Origin: Sphingobium sp. YR768
Lineage (GTDB): Bacteria > Pseudomonadota > Alphaproteobacteria > Sphingomonadales > Sphingomonadaceae
Assembly: GCF_900111125.1 (NCBI RefSeq)
Contig: NZ_FOGE01000003.1
Location: 62,001-126,000 of the forward strand
Reading direction: 5' to 3'
DNA length: 64,000 nucleotides
Shown: in pieces, positions 34,279-43,116 of the stretch
Layout of the letters: every line of letters begins with the position of its first letter
Position numbering within the stretch: position 1 is the first letter of the stretch
Notes under the pieces: model-generated
Told to the model about the DNA's origin: nothing
Database searches by the model: none
What the model saw: the letters and a program-made list of their open reading frames with translations, nothing else
Translations under genes and position numbers: made by a program

Positions 34279-36435
34279 TCAATAAGCGAAGCGCACGCTG
34301 ATCAGCACCGTCGCCGGATCGGCATAATTTTTATAATAGACCCCGGTCGATGGAATATAGGTCGAACTCACCGGCTTGTTCGCGCCCAGGATATTCTTGC
34401 CGGTCAACGCCAGTTGGAACCGGTCGTCCGGCAATATCCATGTGACCGATCCGTTGACGAAGGTCTGGCTGGGCACCCGATCCTGCGGCCGGGCCAGCGC
34501 ATTGGAATAGAAGCTGCTCTGATATTGGGCATTGGCCGACAGCCGCACATGGCTGCCGCTCGCGCCCAGTGGCAGGTCATAGGTGGCGCCGCCCGACAGC
34601 GAATATTTGGGCGCGTTGGTCAGCGGATTGCCATCGGCATCCACGCCATTGCCGCCCGCGCCCTTATAATCGTCATAGACCGCCTTCAGATAGCCGCCCG
34701 ACGCCTGCACGCTGAACCTGTCGCTCAGCCGCAGGTCATTTTCCAGTTCCACACCCCAGCTATGCGCCTTGCCCGCATTGCCGCGCCGGCTGCCGACATA
34801 GGCCGGGTCGTAGAAGGACACCTGCAAATCCTTATAATCATTATAGAAGACCGCCAGATTGCTGCGCAGCGCCCGGCCGAACAGCGTGGCCTTCAAGCCC
34901 CCTTCATAGGTGCTTACCTTCTCCGGATTGAAGGGCAAAGTCGCCAGATCGAGCCGGGTCGCGCGATTGTCGAACCCGCCGGATTTGAAGCCGCGCGACC
35001 AGGTCAGATAGTTGAGCAGATTGGGCGTCCATTGCGCCTGTACGGAGATTTTGGGTGTCAGCGCCTTCCACGTCTTTTCCGCTTCCCCGGCGATGGATTG
35101 CGACACGACATTGCGGTCATTGTCGATCACCTTGTTATCGAACACGAACCGCTTCTTCTCGATCGTACCGCGAATACCGGCGGTCAGGCTGAAGATATCA
35201 TTCGCCTTCCACGTGCCCTCGCCGAACACGGCATAGGCATCGGTATAGGTGATATTATGCGCGCGCAGCTTGTTGACCGATGCCGTGGCGGAGGTGCCGG
35301 TGCGGCTGAACCCGTCGCGCTCCACGAAGAAGCGTTCATGCAGATAGAATAGCCCACTGGTGAAACTCACATCGCCCAGATCGCCATTCAGTTGCACCTC
35401 CTGACTGATGAACTTGTCATTATAATGGATCAGATTCTTCTGGATCAGCGCCGCTTCCCCGTCATTCTCATAATAGACGGGGTTGAGGTTGAAGCCGCCC
35501 GCCGCCGTGATCGACTTGATCGAAAGCTGCGGCGACAGGGTATAGATCAGGCGCAATGATCCGTTCAGCGCATTGAGATGCTGGAGCGGTTCGACCTCCG
35601 AATAGGATCGGCGGCGGCTGAATGTTCCGCCCGGCTGGTTGACCGGAATATAGGAACGGCTGTCGCTGCGATCGCGGATCACATTGACCGTCAGTTGCGC
35701 ATCCAGATCATCGATGCCGGTAAAGCGCAGCTTGCCGCGCCATCCGTCCAGATCGATGCGGTTCACATCATGGCCCAGCGTCGGATTATAGGTCACGCCA
35801 TCGCGCGTCCGGTGGATATAGGAGACGCTGGCCGACAGCACATCCTTGACGATCGGACCACTCACCAGCGCGCGGACCTGCACATCATTATAGCTGCCAT
35901 AGCCCGCCTCGGCGGTGACATGCGTCGTATCGTCAGGATCGCGGGTAATCAGGCGCAGCGCACCCGCGCTGCTGTTGCGGCCATAGAGCGTCCCCTGCGG
36001 CCCGCGCAGCAACTCCATCCGCTCCAGATCGACAAATTCGCTCATCGATCCGATCTGGCGGGGCACATAGACGTCATCGACATAGACGGCCAGCACCGGC
36101 TCCTGGATCGGATCGCTTTCGCCTACGCCGCGCAGCGAGAAGGTCTGGGTGGTGTGGCTGATCGACGTGCGCGCCACGAACAGATTGGGCACCTGCCCGG
36201 CCAGATCGCGCACGCTGGTTATGTTGCGCTGTTCCAGCAATTCGGGCGTGAAGGCGGAGATGGCGATCGCGGTTTTCTGAAGATCGGTCGCCCGGCGCTC
36301 CGCCGTGACGATGATCTCGCCCCCGCCAGCATCGGCATCATCCGGCGATGTGGTTTGCGCCTGCGCCGACTGAACAAGCACCAGAGCCAGCGCGAAGGAG
36401 GTAACATGCAGCGGCAATTTATAAGACACTATCAT
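34279..36435 (-). CDS. TonB-dependent receptor
   Basis: A 718-residue outer-membrane receptor. After the signal peptide there is a TonB-box-like GGEIIVTAERRATDLQKTAI. The plug domain has VPNLFVARTSISHTTQTFSL, YVDDVYVPRQIGS and the signature ELLRGPQGTLYGRNSSAGAL. The barrel ends with the expected aromatic C-terminus (VLISVRFAY). There is no STN domain, so it is a plain transporter. I chose ATG 36435; an in-frame TTG at 36450 would add five residues. An AT-rich stretch (about 36475-36525) upstream is the likely promoter region. Substrate unknown. Confidence 0.92.
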   Translation of the reverse strand: MIVSYKLPLHVTSFALALVLVQSAQAQTTSPDDADAGGGEIIVTAERRATDLQKTAIAISAFTPELLEQRNITSVRDLAGQVPNLFVARTSISHTTQTFSLRGVGESDPIQEPVLAVYVDDVYVPRQIGSMSEFVDLERMELLRGPQGTLYGRNSSAGALRLITRDPDDTTHVTAEAGYGSYNDVQVRALVSGPIVKDVLSASVSYIHRTRDGVTYNPTLGHDVNRIDLDGWRGKLRFTGIDDLDAQLTVNVIRDRSDSRSYIPVNQPGGTFSRRRSYSEVEPLQHLNALNGSLRLIYTLSPQLSIKSITAAGGFNLNPVYYENDGEAALIQKNLIHYNDKFISQEVQLNGDLGDVSFTSGLFYLHERFFVERDGFSRTGTSATASVNKLRAHNITYTDAYAVFGEGTWKANDIFSLTAGIRGTIEKKRFVFDNKVIDNDRNVVSQSIAGEAEKTWKALTPKISVQAQWTPNLLNYLTWSRGFKSGGFDNRATRLDLATLPFNPEKVSTYEGGLKATLFGRALRSNLAVFYNDYKDLQVSFYDPAYVGSRRGNAGKAHSWGVELENDLRLSDRFSVQASGGYLKAVYDDYKGAGGNGVDADGNPLTNAPKYSLSGGATYDLPLGASGSHVRLSANAQYQSSFYSNALARPQDRVPSQTFVNGSVTWILPDDRFQLALTGKNILGANKPVSSTYIPSTGVYYKNYADPATVLISVRFAY

Positions 36436-36601
36436 CGATCTTTTCTTCAAAAGCGCCGCCCCCGCGGCTTTCGATAATGTCTACTAATTTTATAGATAAT
36501 ATCCGCAATCGAGTTATCGTCGCGATCGATGAGCAGTGCTGAAGGCTGGGCGGACACGCAAAAGGAAGCACCAAGGCTCTGGAGCAACACGCCTTAAACG
36601 A

Positions 36602-36667
36602 TCCGTTCGTCCTGAGCTTGTCGAAGGACGCGCGCAACGTCCTTCGACAAGCTCAGGACGAACGGAG
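36602..36667. repeat. palindromic repeat, family 2, opposite orientation (spacer GCGCGCAAC)
   Basis: Same arms as the element at 26377 (ATCCGTTCGTCCTGAGCTTG and complement), but the 9-nt spacer is the reverse complement of the one at 26377 and 9004, which shows that this copy is inverted. It lies in the 282-nt gap between the TBDT and SDR genes, which otherwise holds only an AT-rich probable promoter. Confidence 0.8.
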
Positions 36668-36717
36668 ATCGGATGATCCCAATTTTAGCGCAACAAGCCT
36701 AATAATACGGACCCCTC

Positions 36718-37467
36718 TTACCCCCGGCCGATAAACGGCATGTTCGTCGCCATCAGGGTCATGAACTGCACATTCGCGCCCAGCGGCAGGCTGTCCATAT
36801 AGGCGATGGCTTCCCCCACCTGCGCTACGTCCATGACCGGTTCCGCCATCAACGCGCCATGCGCCTGTCGCACGCCGCGCTGCATCCGGTCGCCCATCGC
36901 GCTGCTCGCATTGCCGATATCGATCTGGCAGCAGGCGATGCCATAGGGGCGGCCATCCAGCGCCGTGGACTTGGTCAGGCCCGTCACCGCATGTTTGCTG
37001 GCGGTATAGGCGATCGAATCCGGCCGGGGGCTATGGGCGGAAATCGATCCATTGTTGATGATCCGCCCACCCTGCGGCGATTGTGCCTTCATCACGCGAA
37101 ACGCTGCCTGAAGGCACAGGAAGGCGCCGGTCAGATTGGTGTCGATGATATGGCGCCAGTCCGCTTCCGCCAGCTCGTCTATCGCCACGTCGGGCACATT
37201 GACCCCGGCATTGTTGAACAGCAGGTCGACCCGGCCGAACGCCGCGACACTCTGGTCGAACAGCGCCCGCACGCTGGCCGCATCGGTCACGTCTGTCGGG
37301 ATCAGCAGCGCCTCGACATCGGCGCCCAGCAAGGCCCTGCTTTCCTCCAGGGCCTCCATCCGCCGCCCGGCCAGCGCCAGACGATAGCCGCGCTGCGCCA
37401 GCGCAATCGCCGCCGCGCGCCCGATCCCGCTACCCGCGCCGGTGATGACCGCGACCCGCCCCGTCAT
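36718..37467 (-). CDS. SDR-family NAD(P)-dependent oxidoreductase
   Basis: A 249-residue classical short-chain dehydrogenase. Cofactor motif TGAGSGIG (9-16), NNAG at 85-88, and catalytic S141, Y154 and K158 (YTASK). NADP versus NAD preference cannot be called with confidence (AGRR after beta 2 suggests NADP). Its ATG overlaps the stop of the truncated 2-hydroxyacid dehydrogenase by one base (TAATG), so it was the second gene of that operon. The operon's own promoter has probably been lost to the IS insertion upstream. Confidence 0.93.
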   Translation of the reverse strand: MTGRVAVITGAGSGIGRAAAIALAQRGYRLALAGRRMEALEESRALLGADVEALLIPTDVTDAASVRALFDQSVAAFGRVDLLFNNAGVNVPDVAIDELAEADWRHIIDTNLTGAFLCLQAAFRVMKAQSPQGGRIINNGSISAHSPRPDSIAYTASKHAVTGLTKSTALDGRPYGIACCQIDIGNASSAMGDRMQRGVRQAHGALMAEPVMDVAQVGEAIAYMDSLPLGANVQFMTLMATNMPFIGRG

Positions 37468-38233
37468 TATAGCGCGCTCGGCAAGGGCTGCCCGTCCAGC
37501 AGCGCATCCACATTGGCCAGCACCAGATCGGCCATCGCCTTGCGCGTTTCCGCCGTCGCGCTGGCGATATGCGGAGCCAGCACGGTGCGATCACTGGTGA
37601 TCAGACCGGCGGGCACTGAAGGTTCGTCCACGAACACGTCGAGCGCCGCCCCGGCAATCGCTCCGCTCGCCAATGCCTGCACCAGCGCCTCCTGATCCAC
37701 CACGCTGCCGCGCGCGACATTGACCAGATAGCCTTCGCGTCCCAGCGCATCCAGCACGGCCCCGTCGATCAGGTTGCGCGTCTCCTCCGTCGCGGCGCAG
37801 GCCAGCAGCAGCACATCGCTGTCCCGCGCCAGCGCCAGCAAGTCCGGCTCGAACCGATAGGGCGCATCCTTGGCCATGCGGCCATGATAGGCGACCGGAC
37901 CGAAGGGCGCCAGCCGGTCGGCAATGGCGCGCCCGATATGCCCCAGCCCGACGATGCCGAAACGCCGCCCGGACATTTTGCGCTTCAGCGGAAACCCGTC
38001 CTCCAGCCAGCGCCCGTCCCGCACGAAACGATCCGCCGCAGGCAGCCCCCGCAACAGGCCGATGGTCAGACCGATCGCCAGATCGGCGACATCATCGGTC
38101 AGGACGCCCGGCGTGGTACTGACCGCTACGCCCCGTTCCCGCGCAAAGGGAATGTCGACCTTGTCATAGCCCACGCCATTGATGGCGATCAGACCCAGCG
38201 CAGGCAGCGCCGCCCTGATTTGCCGCCATCGAG
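37467..38233 (-). pseudogene. 2-hydroxyacid dehydrogenase, 5' end removed by IS3-family element
   Basis: The frame continues from the IS boundary near 38233 and encodes about 254 residues of a D-isomer-specific 2-hydroxyacid dehydrogenase: NGVGYDKVDIPFARERGV, the NAD-binding FGIVGLGHIGRAIADRL, VNVARGSVVDQEAL with the catalytic Arg, LDVFVDEPS, and LAPHIASAT with the catalytic His. The family is about 310-320 residues, so roughly 60 N-terminal residues are missing. The first in-frame start inside the remnant is a GTG at 38174, which would lack part of the substrate domain. Treated as a pseudogene. Confidence 0.82.
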
Positions 38234-38249
38234 TGGACCGATTGGTTTG

Positions 38250-39131
38250 TTAGTGGATTAAGCCCATCGCCGCCATATCCGGACGGAGGTGGAGCGAAGC
38301 GGAACCGGAGGCCGGATATGGCGGTGTCGCCGTTTCCGGCGCCGGTGGTCGGTAGCCCAAGCTGCTGTGAGGGCGAACGGTGTTGTAATACCGCCGCCAT
38401 GCTTCGATCAGCACCTTAGCCTCTGCGAGGCTGTAGAAGATCTCGCCGTTGAGCAGTTCGTCGCGAAGCGACCCGTTGGGCCGTAGGCGGGCGCAGCCCA
38501 ACCTTTCGTTATAACCATTCTCCCATGGTGATCCCGGCGTGATATAGAGCGTCTTCACGCCGATCTGCCCCAGCCAATGCTGGACGGCGGTCGCGATAAA
38601 TTCGCTGCCATTATCAGACCGTATATGTGCGGGCGGACCGCGCGCGATGAACAGGTCGGCCAGGGCCGCCAGAACATCCTCATGCTTGAGTTGCCGTGCA
38701 ACGATGAGCGCCAGGCATTCTCTGCTGGCCTCGTCGATGATCGTGAGGATGCGGAACTTGCGGCCATCATGCGTCCGCCCCTCGACGAAATCGTAGGCCC
38801 AGACATGTCCCGGATATTCGGGTCGTAGCCGGATGCATGAACCGTCATTGAGCCACAGGCGTCCCCGCTTTGGCTGGCGCAGCGGAACCTTCAGCCCCTC
38901 ACGCCGCCAGATCCGCTCAACCCGTTTATGGTTCACCGTCCATCCTGCATGGCACAGCAATGCCGTCACCCGGCGATAGCCATAACGACCATATTGCTTC
39001 GCCAAAGCGATGATATCCTCTGTCAGTGCCTGTTCGTCATCCGCCCCGCGCGGCACCTTGCGCTGTGTCGATCGATGCTGACCCAGCACCCGGCATATCC
39101 GTCGCTCGGACACCGGAAGCTCTCGTCGCAA
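38250..39131 (-). CDS. IS3-family transposase OrfB (DDE integrase), with in-frame insertion
   Basis: A 293-residue catalytic subunit. It contains RVLGQHRSTQRKVPRG, YGYRRVTALLCHAGW, WRREGLKVPLRQPKRGRLW, the first catalytic Asp in HVWAYDFVEG, the second in IRSDNGSEFIA, and the third residue (Glu) in ENGYNER. Two codons after that Glu come seven extra codons (LGCARLRP in place of F) before NGSLRDELLNGEIFYSL resumes. The only start near the 5' end is a TTG at 39131, although the frame is open upstream ([15 protein letters not shown]), so it is normally made by frameshift from orfA or internal initiation. Activity is doubtful. Confidence 0.85.
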   Translation of the reverse strand: MRRELPVSERRICRVLGQHRSTQRKVPRGADDEQALTEDIIALAKQYGRYGYRRVTALLCHAGWTVNHKRVERIWRREGLKVPLRQPKRGRLWLNDGSCIRLRPEYPGHVWAYDFVEGRTHDGRKFRILTIIDEASRECLALIVARQLKHEDVLAALADLFIARGPPAHIRSDNGSEFIATAVQHWLGQIGVKTLYITPGSPWENGYNERLGCARLRPNGSLRDELLNGEIFYSLAEAKVLIEAWRRYYNTVRPHSSLGYRPPAPETATPPYPASGSASLHLRPDMAAMGLIH

Positions 39132-39171
39132 ATGATCGATACAGCGCCGCCGCCGCGCAGGGCTCAGAACT

Positions 39172-39462
39172 TTAGCTGCGCTGGCCTTCGGCTCCCTTGG
39201 CAGCCTCCTGCAGAATCAGCTTGTCCAGCGTCAGGTCCGAGATCGCCCGGCGAAGACGCTGGTTCTCTTTCTCCAAATCCTTCATCCGCCGCGCTTGGTC
39301 GGTCTTCAGGCCGCCATATTCCTTCCGCCAGCGATAATAGGTCTGCTCGCTGACCGCGATCCGGCGGCAGGCTTCGGCCGTGCTCGCTCCCTGTGCCAGC
39401 ACAATCTCAACTTCACGCAGCTTGCCGATAATCTCTTCCGGCTTGTGCTTCTTGCTCGGCAT
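39172..39462 (-). CDS. IS3-family transposase OrfA (helix-turn-helix subunit)
   Basis: A 96-residue DNA-binding subunit: [20 protein letters not shown] followed by a helix-turn-helix ([20 protein letters not shown]) and a leucine-zipper-like coiled coil ([20 protein letters not shown] then [11 protein letters not shown]). OrfB lies downstream in another frame: its codons begin one base after those of orfA, i.e. a +1 relation rather than the -1 usual for IS3. This may mean an indel near the end of orfA. Confidence 0.87.
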   Translation of the reverse strand: MPSKKHKPEEIIGKLREVEIVLAQGASTAEACRRIAVSEQTYYRWRKEYGGLKTDQARRMKDLEKENQRLRRAISDLTLDKLILQEAAKGAEGQRS

Positions 39463-39506
39463 TCATCGTCCCTTTCGTGGTCCAGACTATCATAGTCTCT
39501 GGGCCA

Positions 39507-39667
39507 CTCAGCGGGGGGCAGATCACATTCCGCAACTGGTTTCGCACTACCAGGCGGGTCAGTTTCCCTTCGACAAGCTGATCCGCTTCTACCCCTTCGC
39601 CGCCATCAACGATGCGTTCCGGGATTCGGAAAACGGGACGGCGATCAAGCCGGTCCTTCTCTTCTGA
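39507..39667 (+). pseudogene. zinc-dependent alcohol dehydrogenase, C-terminal remnant
   Basis: The frame running out of the IS encodes about 53 residues ending [20 protein letters not shown] followed by [20 protein letters not shown] and a stop. This is the characteristic C-terminus of MDR-type alcohol dehydrogenases (aryl-alcohol dehydrogenase-like). Everything upstream of it is missing. It is unrelated to the gene broken on the other side of the IS, which points to loss of intervening DNA. A terminator follows immediately. Confidence 0.75.
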
Positions 39668-39675
39668 ATAGCAAA

Positions 39676-39704
39676 ATGCCCGGCGCTCAAAGAGCGCCGG
39701 GCAT
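39676..39704. terminator. bidirectional terminator
   Basis: A perfect 13-bp stem (ATGCCCGGCGCTC / GAGCGCCGGGCAT) with loop AAA. It ends the alcohol dehydrogenase remnant on the plus strand and, 42 nt after its stop, acnB on the minus strand, where a TTTT follows the stem. Confidence 0.88.
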
Positions 39705-39746
39705 CAATAGGTGGGGCAGATCACCCCGTCAGCCTAGAGAGCCAGA

Positions 39747-42512
39747 TCAGGCCGCCTTGGGCGGCGCGAACTTGGTCAGGTCGATACCGGCCACGGCGCT
39801 CTTATATTCGTCCATATTCGGCGTGCGGCCAAGAATGGTCGACAGCACCACGAGTGGGGTCGAGGCGAGGAGCGATTCCCCCTTCTTCTCAGCCGTGTCT
39901 TCCACCACGCGTCCCTGGAACAGGCGGGTCGAGGTGGCGAGGACGGTGTCGCCCTTCGCGGCCTTTTCCTGATTGCCCATGCACAGGTTGCAGCCCGGAC
40001 GCTCCAGATAGAGGGTGTTCTCATATTCGGTGCGGGCGGTGTTCTTGGGGTGGCTGTCGTCGAATTCGAAGCCGGCATATTTCTTGAGCACGTCCCAGTC
40101 GCCTTCGGCCTTCAACTCGTCGACGATATTATAGGTCGGCGGGGCGACGACCAGCGGCGCCTTGAACTCGACCTTGCCTTCGGTGGCTTCGATATTCTTC
40201 AACATCTGGGCCAGGATCTTCATGTCGCCCTTGTGAACCATGCACGACCCGATGAAGCCCAGATCGACCTTCTTGGTGCCGCCATAGTAGGAAACCGGGC
40301 GGATGGTGTCGTGAGTGTAGCGCTTCGACACGTCGGCATTGTTGACGTCCGGGTCGGCGATCATCGGTTCGTCGATCTGGTCGAGGTCGACGACGACTTC
40401 GGCATAATATTTGGCGTTGGCGTCGGGCGACAAAGCGGGCTTCTCGCCCGAGCGGATCTCGGCGATGCGCTTGTCGGCCAGGGCGATCAGGCCCTTCAGC
40501 GTACCGGCGGCATTTTCCATGCCCTTGTCGATCATGATCTGGATGCGCGACTTGGCGATTTCCAGCGACTCGATCAGCGTTTCGTCTTCGGAAATGCAGA
40601 TCGACGCCTTCGCCTTCATCTCGGCGGTCCAGTCGGTGAAGGTAAAGGCCTGATCGGCCAGCAGCGTGCCGATATGGACTTCGATGATACGGCCCTGGAA
40701 GACATTCTCGCCACCGAACTGGTGGAGCATCTGCGCCTGGGTCGCGTGGACGACGTCGCGGAAGTCCATATAGGGCGCCATCTGCCCCTTGAAGGTGACC
40801 TTGACCGACTGCGGGATCGGCATGGTGGCTTCACCGGTGGCCAGCGCCAGCGCGACGGTGCCCGAGTCCGCACCGAAGGCAACGCCCTTCGACATGCGAG
40901 TGTGGCTGTCGCCGCCGATGATGATTGCCCAATCGTCCACGGTGATGTCGTTCAGCACCTTGTGGATCACGTCCGTCATCGCATGATAGACGCCCTTGGG
41001 GTCGCGCGCGGTGATCAGGCCGAAATTGTTCATGAAGGACATCAGCTTGGGGATGTTGGCCTGGGCCTTCTTGTCCCACACCGATGCCGTGTGGCAGCCC
41101 GACTGATAGGCGCCGTCGACCAGCGGCGAAATGACCGTGGCGGCCATCGCTTCCAGTTCCTGCGAGGTCATCAGACCGGTCGTGTCCTGAGATCCGACGA
41201 TGTTGACGATCACGCGCACGTCGGAACCGGCATGCAGCACCTTGCCCGGCGTCACGCCCACAGCATTGCGGTTGAAGATCTTCTCCACGGCGGTCAGGCC
41301 CTGACCCTCTACCGTAATTTCCTTGTTCGGCGCGAACACCATAGGTGCTTCGATGCCCAGCGTCTCGGCAGCAAAGGTCTGAAGCTTCTTGCCAAAGACG
41401 ATGGCATAGCTGCTGCCCGCCTTCATGAATTCCATCTTCTGCGGCGTGAAGGCAGAAGCGACGTCGACCAGTTCGTTACCGGCTTCATCGGTCAGCTTCA
41501 TATTCTTGACGTCGATCTTCAGGACCGTGCCGGTTTCGACAGAGAATTTCTCCTCCAGAACCGGATTGCCGTCATTGTTGAGGATCGCCTTGCCATCCGG
41601 GCCGGTCATCTTGGCCCAGTTTTTCAGGTTGATGCCGATACCGCCGGTCACGTCCACGGTGGTCGCGAAGATCGGCGAAATGCCGTTGGTGCCCGCAACG
41701 ACCGGCGCATAGTTGACGAAGGGAACATAGGGGCTGGACTGCTTGCCGGTCCACAGCGCCACATTGTTGACGCCCGACATGCGCGACGAACCGACGCCCA
41801 TCGTGCCCTTTTCGGCGATCAGCATCACCCGCTTGTCGGGATGCTGCGCCTTCAGCGCGACGATTTCCTGCTGCGCTTCCGGCGTCATCATGCACAGGCC
41901 GTGCAGTTCGCGGTCAGAGCGCGAGTGCGCCTGATTGCCCGGCGACAGGAGATCGGTCGAAATATCGCCTTCGCCAGCGATATAGGTGACGACCTTGATC
42001 TCGTCCTCGATCTCTGGGAGCTTGGTGAAGAATTCCGCCTTAGCGTAGCTTTCCAGCACATCCTTCGCCACCGCATTGCCCGCCGCGAACGCATCGCGCA
42101 GGCGGAACATGTCGGCGTCGTAGAGGAAGACCTGAGTCTTGAGCACGTCGCCCGCCTGCTTGGCGATCGCGGCGTCATCACCCAGTGCAAGGTCGAGCAG
42201 CACCTTGATTGAAGGTCCACCCTTCATGTGCGACAGCAGTTCCAGCGCGAAAGTCGGCGTGATTTCCGCGACGGTCACATTCCCCAGCACGATCTGCTTC
42301 AGGAAGTCAGCCTTCACGCCCGCCGCACTCGTGGTGCCGGGCAACGTATTATAGATGAAGAATTTCAGCGCGTCGGCGCGATATTCGCTGCCTGCGTCCT
42401 GTATTAGCGCAATAATCTCACTGACGAGCGCGCCATCATCGATGGGCTTGGGCGCTAACCCCTGCGTTTCTCTGCTCTTGATTTCGGCCAAATAGTCGGA
42501 GTAAACGCTCAT
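39747..42512 (-). CDS. acnB: aconitate hydratase B / 2-methylisocitrate dehydratase
   Basis: A 921-residue iron-sulfur enzyme of the TCA cycle. It begins with the helical HEAT-like domain of AcnB (YSDYLAEIKSRETQGLAPKP) rather than the AcnA order. The 4Fe-4S ligands are C757 (GFIGSCMVHKGD) and C841/C844 (PGCNLCMGN). DWAIIIGGDSHTRMSKGVAFG and GDVLKTQVFLYDADMFRLRD are typical. It is about 55 residues longer than the E. coli protein. ATG at 42512 fits; the open frame to 42632 lacks similarity. Single gene with its own terminator, next to the IS scar. Confidence 0.95.
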   Translation of the reverse strand: MSVYSDYLAEIKSRETQGLAPKPIDDGALVSEIIALIQDAGSEYRADALKFFIYNTLPGTTSAAGVKADFLKQIVLGNVTVAEITPTFALELLSHMKGGPSIKVLLDLALGDDAAIAKQAGDVLKTQVFLYDADMFRLRDAFAAGNAVAKDVLESYAKAEFFTKLPEIEDEIKVVTYIAGEGDISTDLLSPGNQAHSRSDRELHGLCMMTPEAQQEIVALKAQHPDKRVMLIAEKGTMGVGSSRMSGVNNVALWTGKQSSPYVPFVNYAPVVAGTNGISPIFATTVDVTGGIGINLKNWAKMTGPDGKAILNNDGNPVLEEKFSVETGTVLKIDVKNMKLTDEAGNELVDVASAFTPQKMEFMKAGSSYAIVFGKKLQTFAAETLGIEAPMVFAPNKEITVEGQGLTAVEKIFNRNAVGVTPGKVLHAGSDVRVIVNIVGSQDTTGLMTSQELEAMAATVISPLVDGAYQSGCHTASVWDKKAQANIPKLMSFMNNFGLITARDPKGVYHAMTDVIHKVLNDITVDDWAIIIGGDSHTRMSKGVAFGADSGTVALALATGEATMPIPQSVKVTFKGQMAPYMDFRDVVHATQAQMLHQFGGENVFQGRIIEVHIGTLLADQAFTFTDWTAEMKAKASICISEDETLIESLEIAKSRIQIMIDKGMENAAGTLKGLIALADKRIAEIRSGEKPALSPDANAKYYAEVVVDLDQIDEPMIADPDVNNADVSKRYTHDTIRPVSYYGGTKKVDLGFIGSCMVHKGDMKILAQMLKNIEATEGKVEFKAPLVVAPPTYNIVDELKAEGDWDVLKKYAGFEFDDSHPKNTARTEYENTLYLERPGCNLCMGNQEKAAKGDTVLATSTRLFQGRVVEDTAEKKGESLLASTPLVVLSTILGRTPNMDEYKSAVAGIDLTKFAPPKAA

Positions 42513-43116
42513 CTTGATCCCAACGTCATGAAGTGCACGGAGCTGAACGCAGCGCCACCGGCCGGCATGACGACCGAACCGCGGTCTGCTGGCTCCCGGT
42601 ACGCCAACAACAGCTGACTCGCAAGGCACCAAGTTGGGTCAGATCGGGCTTTCTTTTGCCGACAAACACGCGCCGTGCCGGGACAAGATAATCATGGTCC
42701 ATCGTCACTCCCGTTTCATAGCCGAACAATGTCGCTCCTTCCGATTCGCGCGGCCAGGTCATGATAATGTCCGCGCCAGCCTCCGGCCTGCCTCAGCGCC
42801 TCGGCCAGATATCTGGCCCCTCCCTCCGGCACGCACCAGCTAGGAACAACGGCCCATTTTCAGTTCCCCAAAGTCGGAATCGCGTAGCGTGCAGGCCATC
42901 CACAGATCGTCTAACTCTAACTGCACATTTTCTCACATCACCAATGGGACATCAGAGTTAAATCGGGATTTGGCCCCGACACGTCATTCAACGCCTATGA
43001 TTTGATGTCCATCGCTCATTCCAAACGACCCAGAGCCTTATGCCCACCCGTTCGGAGTCATAGAAATTTGTATGTCGGTCAGACGTAGACGCAACTGCAA
43101 AATGGAAGGTCCATCT
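42513..43116. other. 604-nt gap without a supported gene
   Basis: Between the start of acnB and the end of the M20 gene. Short frames exist on both strands (for example 42526-42762 on the minus strand, 42634-42843 on the plus strand), but none has recognisable motifs or a ribosome site. Base composition is somewhat less GC-rich towards 42900-43060. The acnB promoter must lie at its left end. It could hold a decayed gene. Confidence 0.5.

Larger units (their letters stand above)
38234..39506 (-). mobile_element. IS3-family insertion sequence
   Basis: About 1.27 kb carrying orfA and orfB on the minus strand. Boundaries are estimated from short imperfect ends TGGACC (38234 inward) and TGGCCC (39506 inward, reverse strand), preceded by GAG on both; these ends match poorly, so the limits are uncertain by several bases. 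The flanking sequences belong to two unrelated broken genes, so no target duplication is expected or seen. The transposase sequences resemble the IS407-like branch of IS3. Confidence 0.8.

Noticed and set aside
42526..42762. 78-codon minus-strand frame upstream of acnB
   Set aside because: No ribosome site, no recognisable motif, cysteine/arginine-rich end typical of chance frames; kept only as part of the described empty gap.
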